DNA of 64,000 nt from contig CM069457.1 in assembly GCA_035610835.1 (NCBI GenBank), positions 40,341,319 through 40,405,318 of the forward strand, written 5' to 3'. Shown here in pieces: positions 35,560 through 46,455 of the stretch. The number at the start of each line of letters is the position of its first letter. Positions within the stretch are counted from its first letter, which is position 1. Both the position numbers and the translations under genes were made by a program. The DNA is from Ophiura sarsii. Taxonomy: Eukaryota > Echinodermata > Ophiuroidea > Amphilepidida > Ophiuridae. The notes below the pieces were generated by a model. It was not told where the DNA came from and did not search any database. It saw only the letters and a list, made by a program, of their open reading frames with translations.

Positions 35560-38500
35560 CAGCCTTCTGGCGGCGGGTTCTGCCATACTCCATATAATTT
35601 GTTAGCAATATACTCTCAATCTGCCAACTGAGGCAACAACAACGCGGTTGCCCTTTTAATTAATATTTATTAATTAATTTTTCTATCTGTCTTTTTCAAT
35701 TAAAAAGAACTAACATCCACATAGCTTTAAAACCATTCACCTAGTGGGCATTAATACATTCATAAGGACTCAATAGCCTTAAACTATTTCTAGCCATTTC
35801 TTAACAATCTATTTAGATGATGCGATCTAGAAATCTACCACCATCTTCTGTGTACTTCTCATACACTAAGTAATTAGGCCTACTGAAAATGATGCATCCA
35901 CTTCCAGATCCCATTTTAAACTTTATATAGTTAAATATTGTCTGCGTTGCTTTTAAGTTGCCCAAGAATCACAGTACAATATCAAGTTAATTCAAACCAG
36001 AGGCAGCGCTATACTGATACTCTTTCAATTTTTGCTTTATTATGATAAAGGGCCATAGGTTTTACCCAGCCTGCATAATATTTTTTTGACCTTTTAAATC
36101 ATCTTCCATGATCCTTGACTAAAAGCTTATCAACTAGCATAAACTACCTAATAAGGTACCGTATCCATCTGCCGGCACACTCTTATCCAAGTCCTCAATC
36201 CCCTTTCTGGTAAGTATACCTTGGAAGACTTCAACTAACAATGTATCAAATTTCGCAATTTTCTTTGCATTTTATACACAACAAAACTGTAACTTGGCCA
36301 CAATATCAAATGGCCCGGTTCAATAATAATAAGACCAGTATCTTGGCCCTGCCTTTATAAAGGCCAGGCAAGTTATACATGTAGTATGACCAAATATTGG
36401 TTAAGGAGCTTCCCTTTATTCAGCTGTAAGTTTGGAACCAATGTTCTAACCTCAGTCATATTTCTCCAGTCATATTCCAGTCTATCCAGAGATAAACAGT
36501 TATGTTCCGGAGCATTCCTTGTTTATACGATTGCATTTTGCGCGTTCATGCTTATAACTTTACTTTCCACGTTCTCTGTATGTTGTATTTCGGTTATAGC
36601 AACCCATGAAACTATGATAAGGTATCCCAAGATAGAACACCACTCTCATTTTTTTAATTTTTTTTAAAGCGTCATATAAGATATTTTTTTCTCTAACTTT
36701 AAAACAATTAGTCCTCCGTTCTGTAAACCAATGAGGGAATGAACAGATGTTGGTAGGTTATAACAAGGTCCAGGAAGTTAACCCCTCCCTCTTTTCTTTG
36801 ACCAGTAAGCCAAACCACTAATTTGGTATCTTCTGGATCAAATGATTATATGATTAATAACCATGCACAATCAAACACCAAGAGTTAACAACAAGGGTTA
36901 AAGTCAAGTCTCTGAACCGAACTATTGACTCTCTTTCCCTCATTCTGGTTAACACTCCAACACCCACTAGCCTATTTTATACCAATTACTGATAAGAGTA
37001 TACAAATAAGGCCTACATTAAACTACATGCCGAGCAAGGCATGGACGATGTAAGAGCCATTCTGCCCCCACCTGCCATGTACCGGTAGCTATCGTACATC
37101 TCCACTGCACTACGCACCAGTACAATTTGTATGCTAATTTAAAAATTGCATCGATCATAATAAGCTCTGAATCATAGCTCTCTATCTGAGAGCTATGAAA
37201 TGAAAGTATCATATTATCATCAATATATTTTTATCCACCCTTGTGATATAGAATATATCAAATTTTGCTTCAGATTATTAAGTATCCAAATAAACTGTAT
37301 AACTTGGTTAACTAGCTCGACCTATTTCAATTTCACAGAAAACTGGCCTGAATATGAATTGCTTGTTGTTGTTGTTTTTTCAGCTATGATTTTATTAGCC
37401 TACCTCTATTATAGGCTTAGCTTATAATTATGCATATAATTTATATTTGCTAAATCAATGCAGGGGAATACCTCTTATTTCTCCCCTTGCGTGTGAAGGC
37501 TTAATTCAGCATTTTTCCTCCCGCATATAAAAAGTCAATGAGATCAAGTGACATGATATATGAACAATAAATATGGAAGTCACCATGTTGTTTTTAGGTT
37601 TTCGTATCGCAAACTTACGCGAGACATGATAACCATCCGTGCGAGATACGAAATTTACTATCGGCAGCACGAAAGTCAACCCCTGCATCGGGCTGGTTCC
37701 TAATTTTGATACAATTTATTCCGTTAAAATAAAACTATCGGGTTCCAAAGCGTCGTATAACCATATTCCCTTTTATCTCCCGATAGCGAGATTCATGCGA
37801 TACTGCTACAAATGAAAATTTTGAATAGCGCCTAAAAGGCTATACATATGCTAGGCATGAGCGAACTCATGTGTCCTGGATGTTTCTCTCTTCAACCTCA
37901 TTAATTACACCACCGTAAAACAATGATACATGGTATAAATTATCAGTTCCTGTATTTACAACCTGGGACTATTCTAAAAATAGCGCATGAGAACACTGTG
38001 TAAAAAGGTCAAGAATCCTCTATACATTGAATCCTAATGAACCATGAATATGGGACCTATTTTAGAACCCAATCATGTCATGTTATAAGTGTAATTTTGT
38101 GGACATTCTATCCATTTGCTTTTCCACTTTTTATCTATAATTGAACATACCAATTAGATAATTACAATAGCTTTTCTGCACTTCAGACTTTTGGTGCATT
38201 GGGAGCCTGGTATTCAATTCCATAGTACCCCCATACACACTTACAACATCCCTCGCGTAAGTGGATGTTAGCCATTAGAAAAGTAAAATATAGCCTCCCC
38301 AATTCGAATTAGAAACGAGTCTCCCGAATTGAGGGATTTCTACCTTTATGACTGTAGAGCGTAACCTATATATATGCTGCAGGCACTCTGTGAACGGTCC
38401 TGACCGAGAACTTTTAAGTATGTACATCAACATGCACATCCTGAAGTTTTTGTCTTATAATGTGTTTATTTACGTACCCCAGACTACGACATTGTCTAAT

Positions 38501-38946
38501 GTTTTATACGTATACCATTGTCAGGATTGACCAAGTTTATGTTCACTTGACACACAACATGGCCGAATATCATTCTTTACTTCCAGGGATTAACAACGAT
38601 CCATGGTTAAATTGGCAGGCCCTTTGTAACACTTGGAAACCAGCGTTTAGCCTAAATTGGTATGGTAACCCTGGCTCACATCAGCAGTGCTTTTGGTTTC
38701 GAAAACCAAACTTGCTCTGATACTGCCGCCATTATACTGAATAAAGATAATCAACCTGATGGTATTCAGCTTCTTTTTTTTCTTCTTTTTTAAAATTTTT
38801 AAAAAAAATTAAAATTTTAATTTATAATTAATAAGAAACAAAATAGGAGCACGGGCCTTTTTCCGGCCTGCTTACTTCTGCTCTCCAATCTTAATTAAAG
38901 CAATTTCTATGCAACACGAACAAATATGACCCTCGTGAGGCCCCAT
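35560..38946. other. Low-repeat interior of the 7.9-kb interval
   Basis: This is the longest stretch with few internal matches to the rest of the window. It contains splice-like sites (for example TTTCTG|GTAAGTAT at ~36208) but no frame I can support. It could be intron of a host gene or of a large element. Confidence 0.4.
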
Positions 38947-39044
38947 TATCATAGGCGTAGCCAGGATTATTTTACCCGGGGGGCACTCAGACTCTGATCA
39001 AGATAAGTTTAAGGGTGCCCAAATAACTGAAATTGCTAAGGTAC

Positions 39045-39713
39045 CATCCACGCGGTGCACAGCACCGCCCTCCGAGCTATGCTCGGACAGGGGGGTGTCT
39101 GAGGGGGGATGTGCCCCCCTCCGAAGTAGAAAAAATTCAATTTTGGAACTCATTTGGTGCGATCTGGTGTATACTTTTGACCAAAATTTATCGAAAAGCC
39201 ACCTCTTCATTTCCAATAATATATTTTGTTTTTTATCAATGCACGAAAGAAGTTGAGCATATTATATACTGATATATTATTGATTTAAGTACAGATGGTT
39301 GAAAAGCTCGAACAGAAGGTTGGATGTTCTCCCCCCCCCCCCCCCCTCAGAATTGGAAATGTTTTCAATTTTCGAACTCATTTGGTGCGATCTGGTGTAT
39401 ACTTTTGACCAACATTTTATCGAACAGCCACCTCTTCATTTCTAATAAATATTTTCTTTTTTTATCAATGCACGAAAGAAGTTGCGCATAATTATACTAA
39501 TATATTCTTGATTTAAGCATAGATGGTTTAAAAGCTCGAACAGGGGAGAGTCTGAGGTGTGATGTGCCCCCTCCCTCAGAATTGGATTTTTGTTTCAATT
39601 TTCGAACCCATTTGGTGCTATTTGGTGTGTACTTTTGACTAATATTTTATTGAAAAGCAATCACTTTATTTCCGATCAATATTGGCTTTTTATATAGGCC
39701 TATGCCAGTCGAG

Positions 39714-39715
<2 letters not shown>
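39045..39715 (+). repeat. Tandem ~220-bp units (GTGTATACTTTTGACC)
   Basis: Three units share TTTGGTGCGATCTGGTGTAT, ACTTTTGACCAA, CACCTCTTCATTTCC and GATTTAAGTA/GCATA; they begin near 39120, 39365 and 39595. Inverted relatives lie inside the insertion at 59856-60404. The first is preceded by CGAGCTATGCTCG, a short perfect palindrome. Confidence 0.8.

Positions 39716-39760
<45 letters not shown>
39714..39760 (+). repeat. 47-C homopolymer
   Basis: This is the longest homopolymer in the window. It strongly favours slippage and, on the minus strand, G-quadruplex folding. Its true length may be an assembly artefact. The proline-rich open frame over it has no meaning. Confidence 0.95.
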
Positions 39761-39761
<1 letters not shown>

Positions 39762-40059
39762 TATCAGCGCCTGTGGCACTGACCAAATCGGCGTGGGATC
39801 CACCAGGGGCCGCTTCCGGGCCCCGGTGGGCTCCAGGGGCAAAGCCCGTGGGACTAAGGGGGCACTACTAAAGGCTTTCTGCAGACTGCAGTTTTTAAGG
39901 CCATGGGAGGGCTCTCCTGCTACATATTACTGTCAATAAAGACATTTTCTTTTGGGTAATTCTATCTTCTTTTTTGTACGTTTTATGAATATCAAAATCT
40001 TAATTTAAAAGAAAACTAAAGCTGCAAATCAAAATCATATATTTTTGAAATTATTATTA

Positions 40060-40900
40060 TTACGCGCGCGAAAAATCTGCTATTTTACAGTTTGCTATGA
40101 TTGAGGCTTGCCTTCATAAAGCTAAAGTTAATGTTTGAAGTCACATTAGCGCGTAGCGCACAAAATTTAATACTAATTTGTTATGAAGCTAAATGTAATG
40201 TTCGAAGGTTCATGCGGACTTTTTTGCTGATGATAACAAACTTCTAAAAAGAAATGTAAATATTTTGAGGTTCTAAAACATCCACCCACCCTTCACCCAT
40301 CCGCTCGGCCCTCAGGCCCTCCTGAAACGGACAACAAGAAGTGAAGTCACACAATGACTGGTCCCAAGTCTTATCGTTTGGGGCATGTGTGCGCGTAGCG
40401 CGCAATTTTTTTTGCTATTCTAGATTTTGCCAATTATCGCTGGTACAAGCTTATAAAACTAAAGCAAATATTTCGAGGCACATGAGTAAAACACGCAAAG
40501 TATTGGCTTCTCAACACTAACTAATTTTGTCATGATCTAGATATATTTTGACTTAAAATTAGATTCCACAATTAAAGTTAACGTTCATGTCACGTGCGAG
40601 CGTAGCGCGCGAATTTTTTTGGGCTATTTTACATAAATTGTGCCGCGATTGAGATACCAACCACGCAAAATTGACTTCTTTACAATAATTTTGCCAAGAT
40701 TGAGATACATTTTTGCTTCTATTAAAATGTTTTTATTTTTATTTTTTTACGAAAACCCCTGGATTCTTTATACTTATTTGCCACACTTGAGATAAATGTT
40801 GGCCTTATGACACTGCTTTTATTGTTAAATGTTTTGCTATTTTACCCGGTTTTGCTAGGATTGAGGTACATTTTGGCTTCATACGATCTTCTTAATTTGG
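40060..40900 (+). repeat. Diverged repeats with GCGCGTAGCGCGC
   Basis: The palindromic motif GCGCGTAGCGCGC or close variants occurs at ~40067, 40150, 40390 and 40597, each followed within ~60 bp by TGCTATTTTAC or GCTATGATTGAGGTACATTT-like phrases. The same motif pair occurs at 62886-63005. Spacing of ~200-240 bp suggests an old tandem array. Confidence 0.65.
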
Positions 40901-41256
40901 AATGAATTTACTTTTTGGGGGAAGGGGCACAGGCACATACAACGTTTGTATTTAAACGTCATAATTTAACTATGATTTCTCTTATCACAATTGAGGCGAC
41001 AATGGCAAAATTGGGGGACAGGGGAAAAGGAGCGGTCGGCCCCTTCTTAACCCTCTGGTTACGCCATTATTGCCTTGATATGCCGGAATCTGTGCCGGGA
41101 ACGTACAAAATATTGGGTGGGGGCATGGATACTTACTATGTTACAAAAAAGAACTCTATACCCTCTACTATCTCTCTTTTTTTCTTCCTTTTTCTCCTTT
41201 TTCTTTCTTTTTCTACTTCTTCTTCTCCTTTTTTTTTTTTTTGGTGCCAGGGACCC

Positions 41257-41274
41257 GGGGGGCACGTGCCCCCC
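41257..41274. repeat. 18-bp perfect palindrome GGGGGGCACGTGCCCCCC
   Basis: A perfect palindrome centred on an E box (CACGTG), part of the right end of the 2.36-kb element. A related GGGGGGCAC is at its left end. Confidence 0.9.
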
Positions 41275-41307
41275 AGGCCCCCCCCCCTGGCTCCGCCAAT
41301 GATTATG

Positions 41308-42488
41308 TCAGTTCGTCTACCTGGTTGATCCGCCTGGACCCACACTTTCCCCTGATGGGACCAGAGTTGAGCAAAATGATCAGATCCGACCATAAAACAA
41401 GACCATGATCAGATTAGGCTTAACTGATTTTATTAATATTAACCCAGTGGTATTTCCGGGTTAAAACAATAAGGAGCATCTTCCACTCCCCCAAAAAAAA
41501 ATTCCATCACTAGATCCTTACTCTAAGAAAATGATGTCATATTTTAAACTAAAATTTTCACTAGGTTATAAACCCATGAAATTAGTGAACCGATCTAAGG
41601 CAGCTTTCATAAGCTTTGATATATATTTTATTCTCTGAATGTTCTATAGTATGGTTGGCTGTTCTTGAATTACATCCAATATCATACACCAATATTTGAT
41701 TTGAGACTTGTTGTGGTGCTTGCCCCAAGTTATCCACCTGGAACATTGTGTACAAGTCAAAAACAGAGAACAGGCTCTTAAGCTTAGCCTGTACAGAGCC
41801 TTGTGGAGTTAATTCAAGACAAACCGCGTCGGTTTCCGATGATGACGATGATTATACTCGCCTCCCTATGAGAATTGTGCTTTGCATAACACCTAGTAGT
41901 TAATAAGATATGAATGACAACTCCACCCTCCTTTCAAATCCTACGGTATATAGATCGCCGTGCGATAACATTATTTGAAGCACCCCTTCAAGGTATGATT
42001 ATCAGGTCCTTTAGGGCCCTTTCTTTTTTATAATATTGGCTATGGTTTGCACTACTACCACGCCTTGCACTACGAGGGGCTGATTATCAGGTCGGCCATC
42101 GTGCAAGTTTTCTATACTTATTATCCATCTCAAAGAGATTGGATATTCAATTTTTTCACGGATTCGTTCTCGTACTCATCCCTGTAGGCTCAAGAGCGAA
42201 ATGAGAACCTACTTCCCCGCAGTATACAGTAGGATGATCTTAAGGATCCTCGTTATCATCCCCAGTTCACTCTCCTCACGTGGGGAAACTGATGCTATTA
42301 CTATACTAGTCTTTTCGTCTTTTTTACCAATAAAACAAAAACAAATAAAACACGTCCGTGTCAACAAAATGTTGAACTATTTTACTATGTAACCTACCGC
42401 CAGAAGCGGTCTTGGCAAGAAATAGTTTCGACTCAAGGAAGGGCCCTCATCCAGCTCCCCCTTGGGGATCCCGGTTTACGTCTATTGA
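41308..42488. other. Non-coding interior of the 7.9-kb interval
   Basis: GGTCTT/CGGTCGTGGGCA-type phrases (GCCAGAAGCGGTCTTGGC at ~42399, GCCCGTAGCGGTCGTGGGCA at ~42931) and GATTATCAGGTC(C/G) (41997, 42080) are each doubled. I see no supported gene. Confidence 0.4.
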
Positions 42489-42671
42489 CTAGTTCGCCCC
42501 CATCCCAATGGCCTGTTTTTTCATCTTTTGTTCAAACATCGCCAGGGCATTTTTCATCATCCTTTCATACTCCTCACGCATAGAGGTCATGAAGGATGCA
42601 AGGTTAGGTCCAGCCGTGACTTCTGCCCCGCCCCGGCCTAGTTGAGCAGCAGGGCACCTCTGCATTTGCAC
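42489..42671 (-). CDS. Short helix-rich frame, possible exon
   Basis: The frame reads CPAAQLGRGGAEVTAGP, then MREEYERMMKNALAMFEQ and ends KKQAIGMGAN before a stop. The second half is an amphipathic, coiled-coil-like helix. The composition is more protein-like and the GC higher than in the surroundings. No splice acceptor is obvious. It lies ~750 bp inside the right end of the 7.9-kb interval, so it could be the end of an element-encoded protein. The family is not recognised. Confidence 0.3.
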   Translation of the reverse strand: MQMQRCPAAQLGRGGAEVTAGPNLASFMTSMREEYERMMKNALAMFEQKMKKQAIGMGAN

Positions 42672-42796
42672 GATCCTTTTCTGTAGGTTTAGCGCTGGTA
42701 TGATATGAACTATTTTATTTTATTTGCCAGTTTTTTCCTTCATCCTCTTCAAATGAAACTCGATCAACAGCAAAAACAAAACCCTCTTCTTAATTT

Positions 42797-42845
42797 TTTT
42801 TTTTTTTTTTTTTTTTAAATTATTTTTTTTAATATATTTTTTTCT
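42797..42845 (-). repeat. T-rich low-complexity run
   Basis: T runs of ~19 and shorter (42797-42845) on the plus strand, A-rich on the minus. Low-complexity sequence only. Confidence 0.7.
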
Positions 42846-43629
42846 TCTTTCAAAAACCAAATTTTTTGAACGAATCTTCCTCAAAAAACATTCGCCCGTC
42901 ACCAACAGAAAAGGTCTAAAACTATAACCAGCCGCCCGTAGCGGTCGTGGGCACAATAGTTTTCAAAATAAAGCAAGACATTTGGCCATCTAAAACGATC
43001 CAATATTGCTTAAAGTCGTTTTATATATCGGAAAGAAAAACACACGTGTCAGGGTTCCAAATTCTGCACCCGTTTCGATAAAACACACGCCTGTTCTGAT
43101 AAAATACAATTTTCGGCCGTCTTTCACGGTCGCGAAAATTAATATAAACGTATGAACAGACTAACTGAACTGTATATCACCATTTACTTACAATATAATC
43201 TTTTCTTCTTGAACTGAACTTCCTTTTTTACAAATTATTTAGCGGAGCCAAAAAAAACATGTCCTCCTGACTTGTACGCCCAAAAGAAATTGGAGAAATA
43301 GGGATGTGCGCACCGTTATCGGTGGCCACCTAGGGATGGGCGTTTCGATAAAAATAGCGGGGCCAATGCCCGGAGTTTACCCATACCAAAAATAAAGACC
43401 AAGTGGGTAAGTATTAAAGAATGACGGGAAAACTAACTATGTCACCATGATGAAATACAATCAACTTTCAGTATAAAGCATGTATTGACCTATAAGGTTG
43501 TATTGATGACCATCTCACAAACAATTTTCACTTCAACTGAAAATGTTTCATTTTGAAAATGCGTCATTTGGGGACAGGGAGGGAGGTAAAATAACAAACA
43601 ATTATGACATCTGTTCATTTGTTGACCTC

Positions 43630-43955
43630 TAGCACTTTCCACGCAGCAATCGTCTGCAGACGACAGTTCTAAAATGTCACAAAATGTTTCCAAAATGTCA
43701 ACATTATTGAATTTCATCCCAATATTTTAAAACACCATGAGAAATGCATTTAGGAAGTACAAACATGCCTAGTATTGGTTCAGTAATTCATGAGATAGAC
43801 TTTAATAAATGTTGGAAAAGGTTTCCAAAAAATCTGTTTTGTATATGGTAAAACTAATACAAACATGCCTAGTATTGGTTCAGTAATTCCTGAAATAGAC
43901 TTTAAAAGTTAGGAAAGGTTTCTGAAAAATCTAATAGCTGCATGGAAAGTGTTAA
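43630..43955. mobile_element. MITE family A copy 7, internal duplication
   Basis: TAGCACTTTCCACGCAGCAA opens and GCTGCATGGAAAGTGTTAA closes. The right third (ACAAACATGCCTAGTATTGG..GAAAGGTTTC) is duplicated in tandem, making the copy ~80 bp longer than the family norm. Confidence 0.85.
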
Positions 43956-44040
43956 GATCAACATGTAGTTGTTGTCCTGGTGCACTGAAAACAGGCCAAT
44001 GCTGTAAGCTATGTACATACTATTACCATGTAACAATATT

Positions 44041-44262
44041 TAGTTGTTTATCATGTCCATGCGAAAACATATCAATTTTGTGATTGTTAGAAACGTAACA
44101 TGGCGTTTGAAGCCCAAGGTAGCTATAGAACAAACATGCATCATTACTTAGTTGTTTATCATGTCCATGCAAAAACAGATCAATTTTGTGATTGTAAGCA
44201 AACGGAACATGGCATTTGAAGCCCAAGGTAGCTATATAGAACAAACATGCATCATTACTGAC
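44041..44262 (+). repeat. 108-bp tandem duplication
   Basis: TAGTTGTTTATCATGTCCAT starts at 44041 and again at 44149. Both units end ACAAACATGCATCATTAC. The two units are very similar. Confidence 0.85.
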
Positions 44263-44269
44263 AGCAATG

Positions 44270-45255
44270 AAATGTTCAGTCAGGACTTAAGTAAAACACT
44301 GCCTAGGGGGAGAGAAATATTCCCAAGGGGTGGGCCGTCTCAAATTAGTTTTTGACAGGTACGTTACTTGCGCTTTCAAAAAGACTGACAGCGTCAGTGC
44401 AGAAATACTGCGCTCATGATGCGAACACATGCTGAACCAGAACTTGAGTGTATACAACGTATAAAGTTTGATTTATCATAAAGTTGAACGAGGACATTTA
44501 CGTTGTAATGGTTAACTGCATGTGGCTATATTGATGCTATCTAAGAAAAGCTTTGTCCTTACGTGCATGGACATTTTACCTGTTATTATACCTTCAAAGT
44601 GTAATATTATTTGATGAATATGATATGTTTACGTTCACAAATGTCATTGTTTGATAATGGTTGGTACGTTATATCAATGTGCTGGTAAGCGTATATGGGC
44701 ACGATTTCTTCATTTGGTTTATTTTATGGTTAAACAGGTCCATCTTCAGTGCTCCACCCAAGAGATTCTGGAATGGAAGTTTGTTTGTTTCGAGTATGTG
44801 GTCGTCCATAAATTACTCTAGAACAAGGGTAGCCTGAATCCTTCCCGTCTTCACAATTTGCACACGGCCCCTGTGAGAGTGCTCAAATAGACTGACTGAC
44901 AAAAATACAGTTCCAAAAGTGTGCGCTTATAAACTTGTGATAAACATGAGCTTATACACCATCACGCCCACCACATTGCGTCGGTGTTTCATGCATTGTT
45001 GTGCATCGCGTGACACGTTAGGCGCGGTGATTTACCTCCCACAGCGCAGCGTATCGGTTGTTACACACGCTATAGTCTAAATTTGACGAGTCAAGCGCTT
45101 TGGTATTGTTATAGGACAGACTTGTGGATGAGCAGTTCAGTTTTTACCGCATTTGTGTTGATTCATAAACCATCTTCAGAACCATTTCAGATCAATGAAT
45201 GACCGCAATTCACCTGTCACAAGGTCAACTTTCAATGATCATTCCTGACCAAAAT
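44270..45255. other. Low-repeat stretch, no gene seen
   Basis: There are no clear matches to other parts of the window and no supported coding frame. Confidence 0.4.
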
Positions 45256-45747
45256 TAGCACTTTCCCAGCGGCAAACGTCTGCAGACGACCCGGGGGGTA
45301 CTCGAATTTGGTTTGGTCAGGGGTGTGCGGCTGGAGATTCAAAACCCCTACCCATTACTAAGGGTGATTTTGGAGAGAAAAAACGGTACCCATTTCTAAG
45401 GGTTTTGCTTCATTATAGACCCAATTTTCGCAAACCATCATGAAAATAGACGTAATTTTTGCACATTTTTGTGAAAATATACCATATTTTCACGAAAATA
45501 GACCCATTTGTAAAAAGTGACCCCATTATTAGAGATTTTCCAGCACAAAATTATATCCTATGTTTAGGGATTTTTTGCAAAAAAGCTACCCATTAGAGTA
45601 TACCATATTAGGTGAGTATTGAAATAAGTACAAACATGTCTAGTATTGGTTCAGTAATACTTGAGGTAGATCTTAAAAGTTGAGAAAGGTTTCTGAAAAA
45701 TCCATTTTGTATTATGGTAAAACTAATAGCCGCATGGAAAGTGTTAA
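45256..45747 (+). mobile_element. Family A copy 8 with nested GGTTTGGTC element
   Basis: TTAGCACTTTCCCAGCGGCA and CTGCAGACGAC (45256-45292) are the family A left end. A GGTTTGGTC element fills ~45289-45612 (CCCGGGGGGTACTCG.. to ..TATTAGGTGAGTAT). Family A then resumes at GAAATAAGTACAAACATG and ends GCCGCATGGAAAGTGTTAA at 45747. Confidence 0.82.
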
Positions 45748-46455
45748 GGGGGATGTGCACCTTCGCATAGCCTCCGTTAAACTGCCGTAACTTCTTCATT
45801 ATTCATTTAATCTTAATAAAAGTATACATTTTTTTGCAGGAAAGGGTTCAATGAATCCAACTATGATCATGAAATTGACCATTTTGGAGAAAATTATAAA
45901 AAACATGTTTTTTGACCCATTTTAGGTTCTGCAAAGATAACTCAAAATATATTTTGCCAAATTGTGTCATACTAGTTTTATTATATTCCTCATGCAATTC
46001 CCTAGGAATCTTTTTTTTTAATTTTTACTTTATTACTTTTTTAATTATAGACCAAAAAGTGCTAAAAAAACATGATTTTTAACCTCCAAAATCGTGAAAA
46101 TCACGTTTTTTGGTAAAAAATCATATTTTTTGGCACTTTTTGGTCGATAATTCAAAAAATAATAAAGTAAAATTAAAAAAAAAACGATTCCTAGGGAATT
46201 GCATGAGGAATATAATAAAACTAGTTAGATAAAATTTAACAAAATATATTTTGAGTTATCTTTGCAGAACCTAAAATGGGTCAAAAAACGTGTTTTTTAT
46301 CATTTTCTCCCAAAATGGTCAATTTCATGATCATGTTTGGATTCATTGAACCCTTTTCTGCAAAAAAATGTATACTTTTATATAGATTTAATAAATAATA
46401 AAGAAGTTACGGCAGTTTTAGGGAGGCTGTACCTGAAGGTGCACAGCCCCCTTAA
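45744..46455. mobile_element. 712-bp foldback element, family C (TTAA-ended)
   Basis: TTAAGGGGGATGTGCACCTT.. and ..AAGGTGCACAGCCCCCTTAA close a palindrome with arms of ~330 bp. The arms pair through AACTGCCGTAACTTCTT, GGGTTCAATGAATCC, AATATATTTTG and GATTCCTAGGGAATTGCATG. The centre (~46080-46120) is ACATGATTTTTAACC..TGGTAAAAAATCAT. Its first TTAA is also the last TTAA of family A copy 8. A half copy is at 54650-55026. Confidence 0.9.

Larger units (their letters stand above)
38947..41307. mobile_element. 2.36-kb TIR element (GGCG-AGCCAGG ends)
   Basis: The left end ATCATAGGCGTAGCCAGGAT..CCCGGGGGGCACTC and the right end GGGCACGTGCCCCCCAGG..CCTGGCTCCGCCAATGAT are inverted repeats. Inside are three tandem units with GGTGCGATCTGGTGTATACT (39045-39715), a 47-C run, repeats with GCGCGTAGCGCGC and TGCTATGATTGAGG (40060-40900), and a pyrimidine tract. 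A left end of the same type, with the same GCG repeats, is at 62808. No transposase is seen. Confidence 0.65.
35505..43430. mobile_element. 7.9-kb interval bounded by inverted ends
   Basis: TCCCGTCATTCTTTAATACT..CACTTGGTCTTTATTTTTGG begins at 35505, immediately after the palindromic MITE. Its complement CCAAAAATAAAGACCAAGTG..AGTATTAAAGAATGACGGGA ends at ~43426. The right end continues inward with ~90 bp shared with the MITE's centre. The pair may be the ends of one large transposon, or two independently placed ends. No transposase frame is seen; a short helix-rich frame lies at 42489-42671. A different TIR element (38947-41307) lies inside. Confidence 0.5.

Noticed and set aside
39682..39939. 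Polyproline open frame
   Set aside because: Produced by the 47-C homopolymer.
40915..41328. 137-codon plus-strand frame
   Set aside because: It crosses a pyrimidine tract and the palindromic end of a TIR element; no protein-like segment.
41321..41340. ACCTGGTTGATCCGCCTGG resembling the start of 18S rRNA
   Set aside because: The match ends after ~14 bases and the following sequence is not rRNA; chance similarity.
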